Shown: positions 1 through 9,458, counted from the stretch's first letter. The stretch: DNA of 64,000 nt from Aliirhizobium wenxiniae (GCF_014201355.1 NZ_JACHEG010000002.1:1116001-1180000); one strand, 5' to 3'. Numbers and translations are program-made. Notes: a model not told the origin generated them from the sequence alone.

Positions 1-347
1 AACGGGTTAGGCTTCTGGAACACCATGCCGACGCGGGCGCGAAGTTCCACGACGTCGATTTCCTTGTCGTAGATATCGTCTTCATCAAGGGTGATCTTGC
101 CGGTGACGCGGCAGCCCTCGATCGTGTCGTTCATGCGGTTCAAGGTGCGCAGGAAGGTCGACTTGCCGCAACCTGAGGGGCCGATCAGCGCCGTCACCGT
201 GTTTTCGCGGACGTTAAGGTTCACGTCGAAAAGCGCGCGCTTCTCGCCGTAATAGACCGATACGTCCTTGCCAATCATCTTGTACGCGACTTCATTCATC
301 TTCTTGTCCAGCGCCTTCTCAACTGCTGCTTCTGACAACATATTCAT
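1..347 (-). CDS. pstB: Phosphate ABC transporter ATPase PstB (N-terminal part)
   Basis: Cytoplasmic ATPase subunit of the high-affinity phosphate importer PstSCAB. Only the first 115 codons lie in the window; the gene continues past base 1. The translation begins [12 protein letters not shown] and carries a Walker A motif GPSGCGKST at about residues 56-64, followed by the [14 protein letters not shown] stretch typical of the PstB Q-loop. A GGAG ribosome binding site lies about 9 bases before the ATG. It sits 12 bases downstream of pstA and is the fourth gene of a phoR/pstS-C-A-B series. In related rhizobia phoU and phoB follow, which would be outside the window. Confidence 0.95.
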   Translation of the reverse strand, partial: MNMLSEAAVEKALDKKMNEVAYKMIGKDVSVYYGEKRALFDVNLNVRENTVTALIGPSGCGKSTFLRTLNRMNDTIEGCRVTGKITLDEDDIYDKEIDVVELRARVGMVFQKPNP

Positions 348-359
348 TGTGTCGATCTC

Positions 360-1676
360 CTACCACCGGCGTTCGAAGCGCCGACGCAACAGAATTGCAC
401 CAACATTCATGACCACGAGGAACAGGAGCAAGATGATGATCGCTCCCGAAGTTCTTTCGACGAAGGCGCGTTCCGCCTCGTTTGCCCACATGTAGATCTG
501 CACCGGCAGGGCGGTCGACGGATCCATCGGCGTCGTCGGGTAATTGGCGACGAAGGCGACCATGCCGATCAGGAGCAGCGGCGCGGTTTCGCCGAGTGCG
601 TGTGCCAGGCCGATGATCGTGCCGGTAAGGATGCCCGGCATGGCAAGCGGCAGGACGTGATGGAAGATGGTCTGCATCTTCGATGCGCCGAGGCCGAGGG
701 CTGCCGCGCGGATCGAGGGCGGAACCGCCTTCAATGCTGCGCGGGTGGCGATGATGATCGTCGGAAGCGTCATCAACGTCAGGACCAGGCCGCCGACCAG
801 CGAAGCCGAGCGCGGCAGGCCCATGAAGTTGATGAAGACCGCCAGACCCAAGAGACCGTAAACGATGGAGGGAACGGCCGCGAGGTTGTTGATGTTCACC
901 TCGATCAGATCGGTGAACTTGTTCTTCGGCGCGAACTCCTCGAGATAGATCGAAGCCGCGACGCCGATCGGCAGCGCCAGGACGAGCACGATCAGCATCA
1001 TGTAGAAGGAGCCGATCAGGGCGACACCGACGCCGGCGGCTTCCGGACGGCTGGAATTGCCGTTGACGAAAATGCCGGTGTTGAAGTGTTTTCCGAGTGC
1101 GCCGGATTCCGCAAGCTGGTTCATCCAGCCAACCTGCTGGTCGGAAACCTTGCGGTTGTTTTCCGAAACCGAGAGATCGATCTGGCCCTTGAAGGCACTG
1201 TCGATATCGCCGGCGGCAAGCAACGAGACCGTCTGGGTCGTGCCGATGATCTGCGGATTGGCGACAACCATGTCACGCAGCTGGCCACGAACGCCGTCCG
1301 AGATCATCTGGTTGACGGCGCGAAGACCCGAACGATCGGTCTCGGCAACACCAAGCACCTTGGCGACTGCGTTACGGGCGATCAGCGGGTAATTGGCCGT
1401 CACCAGCTTCTGCGGATCGGTGGCGCGCTCGTTATCCTTGTCGATGATCTGTTCGGAAAACTCGACCGGAACGGTGATCATCGTCTGCTGGAATGCGGTG
1501 TAGCCCTTGGAGACAACCGAATAGAGCAGGATGAAGAGAAACAGGATGCCGAAGGAGAGCGCCGCAATGCCATAGGCACGGAAGCGTCGTTCGGCAGCAT
1601 AGCGGCGCTTGATGCCGATATCGCGGCGGGCGGGCTTGGCTGAAGCGCCGGCGGGGAAGGAAACCACGTCGGTCAT
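360..1676 (-). CDS. pstA: Phosphate ABC transporter permease PstA
   Basis: Inner-membrane permease of the Pst importer. The chosen start (MTDVVSFPAGAS) overlaps the pstC stop as ATGA, which argues for translational coupling; an 18-codon longer frame is open upstream but would run into pstC. The product is about 438 residues, longer than the roughly 300 of the enterobacterial protein, because of an N-terminal extension with one membrane helix and a periplasmic stretch before the permease core, as in other alphaproteobacterial PstA proteins. The core has the EEFAPKNKFTDLIEVNINNL region and the ALGLGASKMQTIFHHVLP coupling loop expected of phosphate permeases. Confidence 0.95.
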   Translation of the reverse strand: MTDVVSFPAGASAKPARRDIGIKRRYAAERRFRAYGIAALSFGILFLFILLYSVVSKGYTAFQQTMITVPVEFSEQIIDKDNERATDPQKLVTANYPLIARNAVAKVLGVAETDRSGLRAVNQMISDGVRGQLRDMVVANPQIIGTTQTVSLLAAGDIDSAFKGQIDLSVSENNRKVSDQQVGWMNQLAESGALGKHFNTGIFVNGNSSRPEAAGVGVALIGSFYMMLIVLVLALPIGVAASIYLEEFAPKNKFTDLIEVNINNLAAVPSIVYGLLGLAVFINFMGLPRSASLVGGLVLTLMTLPTIIIATRAALKAVPPSIRAAALGLGASKMQTIFHHVLPLAMPGILTGTIIGLAHALGETAPLLLIGMVAFVANYPTTPMDPSTALPVQIYMWANEAERAFVERTSGAIIILLLFLVVMNVGAILLRRRFERRW

Positions 1677-3157
1677 TCGTACTGCTCCCGGTATTTGCGC
1701 ACGATGAAGAGCGCGTAGATATTGAGGCAAAGCGTGATCACGAAGAGCGTGATACCCAGTGCGAAGGCGACGAGCGTCTGCGGCGAGGTGAATTCAAGGT
1801 CGCCCGTCAGCTGGCTGACGATCTTGACCGTCACAGTCGTCATCGGTTCGAACGGGTTGAGCTGCATGCGGGCTGCAACACCGGCCGCAAGAACCACGAT
1901 CATGGTTTCGCCGATGGCACGCGAGGCGGTCATCAGGAGAGCGCCGACGACACCCGGCAGCGCTGCCGGCATGACGACCTTCTTGATGGTTTCCGACTTG
2001 GTGGCGCCAAGGCCGAGCGAACCGTCACGCAGGGCGCGGGGCACCGCGGTGATGATGTCGTCCGACAGCGAGGAGACGTAAGGGATCAGCATGATGCCCA
2101 TGACGAAACCGGCAGTCAGAACCGACTGCGCCTGGATGAAGTTGGCGAAATCACCCGTTGCGATGCCGTTGATACTGGACGAAAGGTCTCGCAGGAACGG
2201 GCCGACCGTGGTCAGGGCGAAGAAGCCGTAGACGATGGTCGGGATACCAGCCAGGACTTCGAGCAGCGGCTTGGCGACCGAACGCAGCTTCGGCGACGCG
2301 TATTCCGACATATAGATTGCCGAGAACAGGCCGACAGGAACGGCGACGAGCATGGCGACGAAGCCGATGTAGAGCGTACCGAGAAGCAGCGGGATGAGAC
2401 CGAACTGGCCTTCCGAAGCAGCGGCACCGGCGGCCGCGAAACGCGGATCCCAGACGGTACCAAAGAAGAACTCCCAGGCCGGGACGCGGCCGAAGAAGTG
2501 GCCGGCTTCCGTCAACATCGACATGACGATGCCGATTGTCGTGATGATGGCGATCGACGACGCGACGACGAGCGCGCCGAGGATGACACGTTCGACCCGG
2601 TTGCGGGCGCGGAAACGATGCGAGATGCGGGTGTAGGAAAGACCTGCACCGATCAGGGCGACAATCAGGACAACAGCCGTCATGACGCGGTTGCTGATCT
2701 TGTTCATCGCATTGAGGTCGCCGGCGGACTCGACCATGTAAGGTTCGGGATCACCGGCAAGCGCAACACCCTTGGCGCCGAGCGCGCTGCGAAGCTCGGC
2801 AGGATTGGCGCCGACCTTGTCGATCTCGTCGAGTGTCAGGATATCCATGCCGCGGGCGAGCGAATTGACCATGCCGAAAGCGAGACCCTGCTCAGCTTCT
2901 GACTTGGCCTTCACATCTTCGGGGAAACCGCCGCGGATGGTGGAATTGATGTAGAGCGGGCTGGCAATGAGCCAGGCAGCCAGAACGATCGCGGCCGGCA
3001 GGACGGCGCAGATCGCGACGAACGAACCATAATAGCCGGGACGAGAATGGAGTTTGGAGGACAGACCGCCAGCGATCGCCAGCGCATGTCGGGTCCCAAC
3101 GACATAACAGACGACCGCAATGATCGCCAAAATCAACAAGATCAGTGGTGTGCTCAT
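1673..3157 (-). CDS. pstC: Phosphate ABC transporter permease PstC
   Basis: Second inner-membrane permease of the Pst importer. Start chosen at MSTPLILLILAI because a GGGG ribosome binding site lies just upstream; eight more codons are open before it. About 494 residues, again the long alphaproteobacterial form with extra N-terminal membrane segments and a periplasmic region before the permease core. The core contains YMSEYASPKLRSVAKPLLE and the coupling loop SLGLGATKSETIKKVVMP. It lies between pstS, with a hairpin in the gap, and pstA, which it overlaps by 4 bases. Confidence 0.95.
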   Translation of the reverse strand: MSTPLILLILAIIAVVCYVVGTRHALAIAGGLSSKLHSRPGYYGSFVAICAVLPAAIVLAAWLIASPLYINSTIRGGFPEDVKAKSEAEQGLAFGMVNSLARGMDILTLDEIDKVGANPAELRSALGAKGVALAGDPEPYMVESAGDLNAMNKISNRVMTAVVLIVALIGAGLSYTRISHRFRARNRVERVILGALVVASSIAIITTIGIVMSMLTEAGHFFGRVPAWEFFFGTVWDPRFAAAGAAASEGQFGLIPLLLGTLYIGFVAMLVAVPVGLFSAIYMSEYASPKLRSVAKPLLEVLAGIPTIVYGFFALTTVGPFLRDLSSSINGIATGDFANFIQAQSVLTAGFVMGIMLIPYVSSLSDDIITAVPRALRDGSLGLGATKSETIKKVVMPAALPGVVGALLMTASRAIGETMIVVLAAGVAARMQLNPFEPMTTVTVKIVSQLTGDLEFTSPQTLVAFALGITLFVITLCLNIYALFIVRKYREQYE

Positions 3158-3289
3158 CAGAATCCCCCGGCCTACCGCCATCGGCGGCAGCCACTACCGC
3201 ACAATTCCCATCACCGGAACCGAATTGGTCGCAAATACCCAGTTAAAAGGCCGCCTTGCGAAGACGCCGGCGGAATGCCGGATAAGAGA

Positions 3290-3313
3290 CCGGCGCCGCC
3301 AAAGCGGCGCCGG
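3290..3313 (-). terminator. Strong hairpin between pstS and pstC
   Basis: A perfect 10-bp GC-only stem (CCGGCGCCGC / GCGGCGCCGG) with a 4-base loop, starting 8 bases after the pstS stop codon. No U-run follows on the minus strand, so it is more likely a 3'-end stabiliser or a partial attenuator that lets pstS exceed pstCAB than a full terminator. The stem is seen directly; its function is inferred. Confidence 0.6.
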
Positions 3314-3321
3314 ATCAAGCA

Positions 3322-4356
3322 TTACATGGTCTTGCCGGCAGCGAAGTCCTTACGGACCTGTTCGCGCTGGTCGTCCGGAGCGGCAACCAGGCCGTATTCG
3401 GCGAGCGGGCCTTCCGGGCCAACCATGTCGTCAGAGATGAAGAACTCTACGTATTCCTTCAGGCCCGGGATAACGCCCAGGTGAGCCTTCTTGACGTAGA
3501 AGTACAGCGGACGGGAAACCGGGTACTTGCCGGAGGAGATCGTTTCGGTCGAAGCTACGACGTCCGAAACGGTTGCAACCTTCAGCTTGTCCTTGTTGTT
3601 TTCGTAGAAAGCCAGGCCGAAAACGCCGAGGCCGGTCTTGTTGGCAGCGATACGAGCGAGCGTTTCGGTGTAGTCACCGTCGATGTCGACAGCAACGCCG
3701 TCCTTACGGACTGCAACGCACTTGGCAGCAGCCTGCTTGGCATCGGTGATAGCAGCCTTGATGACGTCGGTGGCGCCGGCTTCCTTGCAGCCTTCAGCCA
3801 TGATCTTCTCTTCGAAGACTTCGCGGGTGCCGTGCTTGGAGCCCGGGATGTAGGCAGCGATCGGGCCCTTCGGCAGGGTAGCGTTGATGTCCGACCAGTT
3901 CTTGTAGGGGTTGGCGACGAGCTTGCCATCAACAACAACTTCAGCAGCGAGAGCCTTGTAGAGGTCCTTCGGCTCGATCTTCATGTCGCCGTTGGAAGAG
4001 TCGGCAGCAAATACGATACCGTCGTAACCGATGCGGATTTCCTGAACGTCGGTAACGCCAGCAGCCTTGCAGGCTTCGGCTTCGCTCTTGTTGATAGCGC
4101 GCGAAGCGTTGGCAACGTCGATCGTGCCTTCACCAACGCCCGAGCAGAAAGCCTTCAGACCGCCGCCGGTGCCGCCGGATTCAACAACCGGAGCCTTGAA
4201 GTTCGGGAAGGTTTCCGCGAAGGTTTCAGCAACGATCTTTGCATACGGCAGAACGGTGGAGGAGCCGGCAACCTGGACCTGGTCGCGCGCAGCGGCAGCG
4301 CCGGCGAATGCGACAGAGGCCACGAGGGCAGCTGCAGAAAGTTTCAACATGTTCAT
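3322..4356 (-). CDS. pstS: Periplasmic phosphate-binding protein PstS
   Basis: Substrate-binding protein of the Pst importer, exported to the periplasm. It has a classical signal peptide (MNMLKLSAAALVASVAFAGA, cleavage probably after AAA before RDQ). The mature protein begins with the phosphate-binding segment VQVAGSSTVLPYAK, followed by VESGGTGGGLKAFC and SKHGTREVF, all typical of PstS. 344 residues, the normal size. A second ATG two codons in is also possible. It heads the pstSCAB series, and the upstream region carries a three-unit Pho box, so PhoB control under phosphate starvation is expected. Confidence 0.96.
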   Translation of the reverse strand: MNMLKLSAAALVASVAFAGAAAARDQVQVAGSSTVLPYAKIVAETFAETFPNFKAPVVESGGTGGGLKAFCSGVGEGTIDVANASRAINKSEAEACKAAGVTDVQEIRIGYDGIVFAADSSNGDMKIEPKDLYKALAAEVVVDGKLVANPYKNWSDINATLPKGPIAAYIPGSKHGTREVFEEKIMAEGCKEAGATDVIKAAITDAKQAAAKCVAVRKDGVAVDIDGDYTETLARIAANKTGLGVFGLAFYENNKDKLKVATVSDVVASTETISSGKYPVSRPLYFYVKKAHLGVIPGLKEYVEFFISDDMVGPEGPLAEYGLVAAPDDQREQVRKDFAAGKTM

Positions 4357-4457
4357 CGATCTCTCCCATGATGGGGTTTGTGAAAGCGTTGGTCGCCGGT
4401 TTTCGCACCTGCCGGCTTCTTGCCCGCTCCTATTAGCGGCCGTTGACCTCAGCTTTT

Positions 4458-4486
4458 ATGTCACTTCGATGAAACATTTGTGACAA
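4458..4486 (-). promoter_or_regulatory. Pho box (three 11-bp-spaced units) upstream of pstS
   Basis: Read on the minus strand, three 7-base units follow each other with an exact 11-bp period: TTGTCAC (4480-4486), GTTTCAT (4469-4475) and GTGACAT (4458-4464). The first two with their AAAT spacer match the PhoB consensus CTGTCAT-N4-CTGTCAT at most positions. The array lies about 100 bases upstream of the pstS start, in the 192-base gap between phoR and pstS. PhoB binding is inferred from the match and position. Confidence 0.75.
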
Positions 4487-4548
4487 TTTAAATATCTGAT
4501 TTCACTACACAATATAGTTGCACGCCTGTGCATCGTGTAGGTTTTATG

Positions 4549-5802
4549 TCAGAATCTGACGGTAAACTCGGATCCCTTGCCCAATTCGGACTTCACGATG
4601 AGGCGGGCGCGGTGTCTGGTGAGGATATGCTTGACGATGGCAAGCCCAAGGCCGGTGCCCTTTTTCGACCGGCTGTCGGCGACGCTGACCCGATAAAAAC
4701 GCTCGGTAAGTCGCGGAACATGTTCCGCAGGGATGCCGGGACCGCGGTCGACGACGCTGACTTCGACCGGCTGGGATGGCTCGTTGCGCAGGAAGACATC
4801 GACGAACTTGCCCTCCTGACCGTATTTGCAGGCATTCTCGATCAGGTTCTCGACAACTTCCACCAGTTCGTCGCGATCCCCCAAGACCTCGACCTTTTCT
4901 TCCGGCAGGTGAAGGCGGATTTCGACGCCAAGCTCCTCCGCCAGCGGCAAAAGCGCGTCACGGACATGGCCGATAACCGGACGAAGATCGACTGACTGGT
5001 CCGGCGCGATATGGGATTTCAGTTCGAGCCTCGAAAGCGACAGGAGATCGTCGACAAGGCGGCTCATGCGGGTCGACTGATCCAGCATGATCCCGAGAAA
5101 TCGTTCCTTGGCGGCATCATCAGAACGCGCCGGTCCCTGCATGGTCTCGATGAACCCGCGCAAAGAAGCAAGCGGGGTGCGCAATTCATGGCTGGCATTG
5201 GCGACGAAATCGGACCGCATGCGATCGAGCCGGCGAAGTTCGGAGATATCCTTGAACGACAGGAGGAAGAGTTTTTCCGCACCGAAAGCACCCTGCGGCT
5301 CCATTGCCGCGATGCGCAGGAGATAGACGCGTTCCGACGGGAGCCTTTCGGAATGTTCGATCTGGTTCGGCTCGCCGGTTGCGATCGTCTCCTTGACCAT
5401 ATCGAGAATACCCGGCGAGCGCAGGCGCGCCGAGAGATGCGAGCCGATCGGCAGCAGGCCAAGCGCCTTTTCCGCCGCCTTGTTTTCCCACAGAACGATC
5501 GCTTCGGCATTCAACAGCAGGACCGGGATATCGAGAGCGGAAAGCGTCGCTGCGATACTGGGCGGTGGATCCGGCGCCTGCTCTTCTTCCTCAATCTGCT
5601 CCGGCTCTACGACGGGCATGACGACCGGAGGCCGTGCCGAAACTGCCAGAACAAGGATCAGCCAGACCAGAGCAACCCAATACCAGGGCAGACCTGCGGC
5701 AATCGCGGCCAATGCAGACACAGTCAGCAACAAGAAGAGACGCCATTCTCTTCTCATCGCGGCGATAAGACCTCCGCCTGCCTGCTCTGCATTCGACGCC
5801 AT
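4549..5802 (-). CDS. phoR: Phosphate regulon sensor histidine kinase PhoR
   Basis: Membrane histidine kinase that partners PhoB to sense phosphate supply through the Pst complex. The start MASNAEQAGG has a GGGG site just upstream; nine more codons are open before it. Two hydrophobic helices lie at about residues 22-56, then a PAS-like region (about 85-190), the HisKA box SHELRTPLASL with His at about 205, and an HATPase domain with the N box NLIENACKYG, DRGPGIP and GTGLGLAIVK. 417 residues. It is upstream of pstS on the same strand and divergent from ppk2. Confidence 0.93.
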   Translation of the reverse strand: MASNAEQAGGGLIAAMRREWRLFLLLTVSALAAIAAGLPWYWVALVWLILVLAVSARPPVVMPVVEPEQIEEEEQAPDPPPSIAATLSALDIPVLLLNAEAIVLWENKAAEKALGLLPIGSHLSARLRSPGILDMVKETIATGEPNQIEHSERLPSERVYLLRIAAMEPQGAFGAEKLFLLSFKDISELRRLDRMRSDFVANASHELRTPLASLRGFIETMQGPARSDDAAKERFLGIMLDQSTRMSRLVDDLLSLSRLELKSHIAPDQSVDLRPVIGHVRDALLPLAEELGVEIRLHLPEEKVEVLGDRDELVEVVENLIENACKYGQEGKFVDVFLRNEPSQPVEVSVVDRGPGIPAEHVPRLTERFYRVSVADSRSKKGTGLGLAIVKHILTRHRARLIVKSELGKGSEFTVRF

Positions 5803-5995
5803 GACAACCCCAACTGGACCCCGGGCCACATCCCGGCATTTTGCTTGCTAAACACGTGGTCATATAAGCCTTCCATGACACTTGTGCATCAAGGCCTATG
5901 GAAAACCTATGCCGGAATGCCACCTTTCGGATAGCGTGTCGCCATGGCGCAGCGCGTCGTTACCAGAGATATCGAGGACAAAGAGGAGAGCATGC

Positions 5996-6874
5996 ATGTC
6001 AACGGGTGAAAGTAGGACGGTCGATCTGACAATCGGGGGAAAGAAACGCCGGTTCGACATAGACAACCCGACCCTGCCGGGCTGGATCGACGACCAGGCA
6101 CTGGCCTCAGGCAATTATCCCTATGACGACAAGCTGAACCGGGAGAAATACGAAAAGCAGCTGGAAAAGCTGCAGATTGAACTGGTGAAGATGCAGTTTT
6201 GGATGCAGGCGACCGGAAAACGCATGGTGGCGCTGTTCGAGGGCCGGGATGCTGCCGGCAAGGGCGGCACGATCTTTTCGATCCGCACCTATCTCAATCC
6301 TCGCTCAGCGCGTGTCGTCGCCCTGACCAAGCCGACGGAGACCGAAGTCGGACAATGGTACTATCAGCGCTACGCGACGCATTTCCCCACCAAGGGCGAG
6401 ATCGTGCTCTATGACCGCTCCTGGTATAACCGCGCCGTGGTCGAACCCGTCATGGGGTTCTGCACGCCGGCGCAATATGACAGCTTCATGCGGGCGACGC
6501 CGCGGTTCGAAAAGCTGCTGGTGGAAGACGGCGTACATTTCTTCAAGTTCTGGCTCGATATCGGCCAGGAAATGCAGCTGAAGCGCTTTCACGACCGACG
6601 TCATGACCCGCTGAAGATCTGGAAGCTCTCGCCGATGGATATCGCCGCGCTGACGAAATGGGATCAGTACACCGAAAAACGCAACAAAATGCTGGAAGAG
6701 ACCCACACCAAGGAGGCGCCTTGGGCGATCCTGCGGGCCAACGACAAGCGGCGTTCAAGGCTGAACGCGATCCGCCACATCCTTCTGTCTCTCGACTACG
6801 AAGGCAAGGACAAGGATGCCATCGGCGAAATCGACGACAAGATCCTCGGGTTCGGGCCGAAGTATCTCAAATAA
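5996..6874 (+). CDS. ppk2: Polyphosphate kinase 2 (PPK2 family)
   Basis: Transfers phosphate between inorganic polyphosphate and nucleoside diphosphates in the cytoplasm. The ATG at 5996 follows AGAGGAGAG and gives [10 protein letters not shown]; a longer open frame upstream lacks such a site. Walker A-like [13 protein letters not shown] at about residues 81-93, Walker B region [11 protein letters not shown] at about 137-147, then the PVMGF segment and a conserved FLDIG/FWLDIG-like strand. 292 residues, the size of single-domain PPK2. It is divergent from phoR, which fits joint control of phosphate storage and uptake, although I see no clear Pho box in this gap. Confidence 0.92.
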   Translation: MSTGESRTVDLTIGGKKRRFDIDNPTLPGWIDDQALASGNYPYDDKLNREKYEKQLEKLQIELVKMQFWMQATGKRMVALFEGRDAAGKGGTIFSIRTYLNPRSARVVALTKPTETEVGQWYYQRYATHFPTKGEIVLYDRSWYNRAVVEPVMGFCTPAQYDSFMRATPRFEKLLVEDGVHFFKFWLDIGQEMQLKRFHDRRHDPLKIWKLSPMDIAALTKWDQYTEKRNKMLEETHTKEAPWAILRANDKRRSRLNAIRHILLSLDYEGKDKDAIGEIDDKILGFGPKYLK

Positions 6875-6878
6875 GGAC

Positions 6879-6904
6879 GATCCGGCAGGCGAAGCTGCCG
6901 GGTC
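6879..6904. terminator. Hairpin between convergent ppk2 and the unknown membrane gene
   Basis: A 10-bp stem with one G-U pair (GATCCGGCAG / CTGCCGGGTC) and a 6-base loop, 5 bases after the ppk2 stop. Its right arm overlaps the stop codon of the convergent gene. No U-run follows, so termination is only probable. Confidence 0.45.
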
Positions 6905-8138
6905 ACTGACCCGGCAGAGCGCGAACGGAATAGATAAAGACCGGGCGATCGGCACCCTGAATACCGGTGTTGACGATGATGCGGCCGGGCGCATTGGGCG
7001 CCATCGTGCGGTCGAAGCTCACCTTGAACAGCGCGTCGAGCTTTTCCTGCGTTGCCGTGAAACGGTGGCGCGAACAGCTGCCGAGGCTGCCGAAATCGCA
7101 GCGGACCGAAATCTGAGAGTGCTGGTTTGCTGCCGACTGGATGGTCAGCGCCAGCGTGGAACTCTTGCCGGCAAGCTCGCGCAGGATTTCCACCGGCACC
7201 GCGATTGCGACATCTCCGGCGGCATCCGACGTGGCAGAGGTAACCTTGAGTGCCTGAGCTTCGGTGCCGGTCGCGATCTCCGCCCTTGCCTGAGAACCCG
7301 CGGTAAAGGCGGCGCCCTGCTGTGGCTGGAAGATCGAGGCCCATTCTTCCGAGAAGCCTCCACGCGAGGAAAGCACGGACGGCCCCTGCCCCGAGGACTG
7401 AAGCGCCGACGGTCGATTGGCGCTGCGCACCGCATCCTCGATGATCGATTGCACCATGCCCGACTGATAGAAGAAGAAGCAGCCGACCGCGACCACGCCA
7501 AGCGTTATGATCCAGGTGAGCAGATGAGACAGAAAGCCACGTTTCTTCCGGCGGCGGCGTCCAGCCGGAATTTCGGCGGAAGCCTTCACCTTGCGACCTT
7601 TGCGCCCTTTAGCACCGGTGGGCTCTGCAACCTCGCCGACGGGGGAGGCTTCCGGCAGCGTGCCGGGTACCGGTTCGGATTCATACCCTGCCGGCGCGAT
7701 ATCGGGGGCCATCGAGGGTCTTTCGGAGTGATGGTCTGCGGTCGCCCCTGATCGGGTTACACCACCAAGTGCACCTGCCTCAGCCACGTGGGGAGCGGGC
7801 GCACGCGGTGCGTCGACAGATACGGAGACGTCGGGGACAACGTGTGATGTGGTCTGGCGGACAGGCGCATCGATTTCGACAAAGGGATCGACATCGGGAG
7901 CCGGAACAGGCTGGGCCGACTGCGCCAGGCGGTCGATCTCCTCGTTCTCGATCTCGCTGATCTTGTCTTCCAGCCGCTTGCGCTGCTGCATGATGACAAG
8001 GTTATCGGTGACGCCCTGCTTACGCAGGCCGGCATCAAGTGCCTGGCGGGCGGACTGATAGATCCGGGCGCGCACCTGGCCATCACCACGTTCGGCACGA
8101 TCCAGGGCATTTCTTATGGCTGTTTCCAGGCCGCTCAC
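6903..8138 (-). CDS. Unknown single-pass membrane protein
   Basis: I do not recognise a named family. The start is a GTG with AAGGA 8 bases upstream. Of 411 residues, the first 75 are charged and helical, ending in a probable coiled-coil stretch (QQRKRLEDKISEIENEEIDRLAQ). A Pro/Ala-rich low-complexity region follows, then a basic cluster (GRKGRKVKAS, GRRRRKKRG) directly before one membrane helix at about residues 205-225. The C-terminal 180 residues would be periplasmic and include one pair of cysteines (CDFGSLGSC). The positive-inside rule puts the coiled coil in the cytoplasm. Similar proteins of unknown role appear to occur at this place in related rhizobia. Convergent with ppk2. Confidence 0.75.
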   Translation of the reverse strand: MSGLETAIRNALDRAERGDGQVRARIYQSARQALDAGLRKQGVTDNLVIMQQRKRLEDKISEIENEEIDRLAQSAQPVPAPDVDPFVEIDAPVRQTTSHVVPDVSVSVDAPRAPAPHVAEAGALGGVTRSGATADHHSERPSMAPDIAPAGYESEPVPGTLPEASPVGEVAEPTGAKGRKGRKVKASAEIPAGRRRRKKRGFLSHLLTWIITLGVVAVGCFFFYQSGMVQSIIEDAVRSANRPSALQSSGQGPSVLSSRGGFSEEWASIFQPQQGAAFTAGSQARAEIATGTEAQALKVTSATSDAAGDVAIAVPVEILRELAGKSSTLALTIQSAANQHSQISVRCDFGSLGSCSRHRFTATQEKLDALFKVSFDRTMAPNAPGRIIVNTGIQGADRPVFIYSVRALPGQ

Positions 8139-8385
8139 TGCCGGTCCTTCCGGTTCATTCCAACTGGCGAGCGTAATCGTGTCACGCTCCTATTTTTAAC
8201 CTCTCGGTAACGTCTCAGGCGCCGAACTGCAAGAAGGCGACCCAACTCATCCCGTGGTGAGACGGCCGAAACATGGTGGCAAATCCATGGCGGGTAAGTT
8301 CGATCGGCTAAACCGAGGCGACTTCCCCCCATGAAACTCATCTGATACACCATCTTACGTAAAGGTAATTCGGGAGGTTTCCTTC

Positions 8386-9342
8386 ATGCTTCCAGCGGTC
8401 CTCAAGGACAGGCTGCGGCTACCGGTCGTAGCGTCGCCGCTCTTCATCATATCGCATCCGCAACTGACGCTGGCGCAATGCAGGGCGGGTGTCGTCGGGG
8501 CTTTTCCGGCACTCAATGCGCGGCCGGAAAGCCAGCTCGACGAATGGCTGGCGCAGATCACGGAAGAGCTTAGCGCCTATGATGCCGCCAATCCCGACAG
8601 GCCATCTGCGCCGTTCGCCGTCAACCAGATCGTCCACACGTCGAACAGGCGGCTGGAGCACGATCTGATGATGTGCGTGAAATACAAGGTGCCGATCGTG
8701 ATCTCCTCGCTCGGCGCCGTGCCGGAGGTGAATGCCGCCGTGCATTCTTATGGCGGCATCGTGCTGCATGACATCATCAACAACCGGCATGCGAAATCTG
8801 CCATCCGCAAGGGTGCCGACGGTTTGATCGCAGTTGCGACCGGTGCCGGCGGCCATGCGGGCACGTTGTCGCCCTTCGCACTGGTGCAGGAAATCCGCGA
8901 ATGGTTCGACGGGCCGCTGCTTCTGGCCGGGGCGATCGCTACCGGCGGCGGCATTCTGGCGGCCCAGGCCATGGGCGCCGACATGGCCTATATCGGCTCG
9001 CCCTTCATCGCGACGGATGAAGCACGCGCTTCGGACGGCTACAAACAGATGATTGTGGATTCGAACGCAGCCGACATCGTCTATTCCAACTATTTCACCG
9101 GAATCCACGGCAATTACCTGAAGGGTTCGATTGCGGCGATGGGATTGGATCCGAATGCACTGCCCGAGGCCGATCCATCAAAGATGGATTTCGACAAAGC
9201 AACCACCGGCGCGAAAGCCTGGAAGGAAATCTGGGGCGCCGGTCAGGGCGTAGGAGCGGTGAAGGCCGTTTCGTCGGTCGCCGAACTGGTCGATCGACTG
9301 GAGGGGGAATATATGCAGGCGCGGCGAAGGCTATCGCTTTAA
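8386..9342 (+). CDS. Nitronate monooxygenase family flavoprotein
   Basis: FMN-dependent oxidoreductase of the 2-nitropropane dioxygenase family, which oxidises alkyl nitronates such as propionate 3-nitronate. GGGAGG lies 8 bases before the ATG. Family signatures include the N-terminal LRLPVVASPLFIIS, the FMN-binding GADGLIAVATGAGGHAGTLS, and the AGAIATGGGILAAQAMGADM phosphate-binding region. The His in GGHAG is the usual catalytic candidate. 318 residues, normal length. Monocistronic here. The true substrate cannot be told from sequence. Confidence 0.88.
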   Translation: MLPAVLKDRLRLPVVASPLFIISHPQLTLAQCRAGVVGAFPALNARPESQLDEWLAQITEELSAYDAANPDRPSAPFAVNQIVHTSNRRLEHDLMMCVKYKVPIVISSLGAVPEVNAAVHSYGGIVLHDIINNRHAKSAIRKGADGLIAVATGAGGHAGTLSPFALVQEIREWFDGPLLLAGAIATGGGILAAQAMGADMAYIGSPFIATDEARASDGYKQMIVDSNAADIVYSNYFTGIHGNYLKGSIAAMGLDPNALPEADPSKMDFDKATTGAKAWKEIWGAGQGVGAVKAVSSVAELVDRLEGEYMQARRRLSL

Positions 9343-9458
9343 GCTGGCCGCGCTCCATTGCGGGAAAAACGACAGGATCGCGAAAACCGGCTTGAAATCG
9401 GAATTGGTTGCCTGTATCAGCGCATCACTCGCAGATTGGCGCCGGTCGCCACTGTCGG

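Noticed and set aside
5803..5995. Pho box between phoR and ppk2
   Set aside because: Only isolated half-matches such as GTGTCAT; no properly spaced partner.
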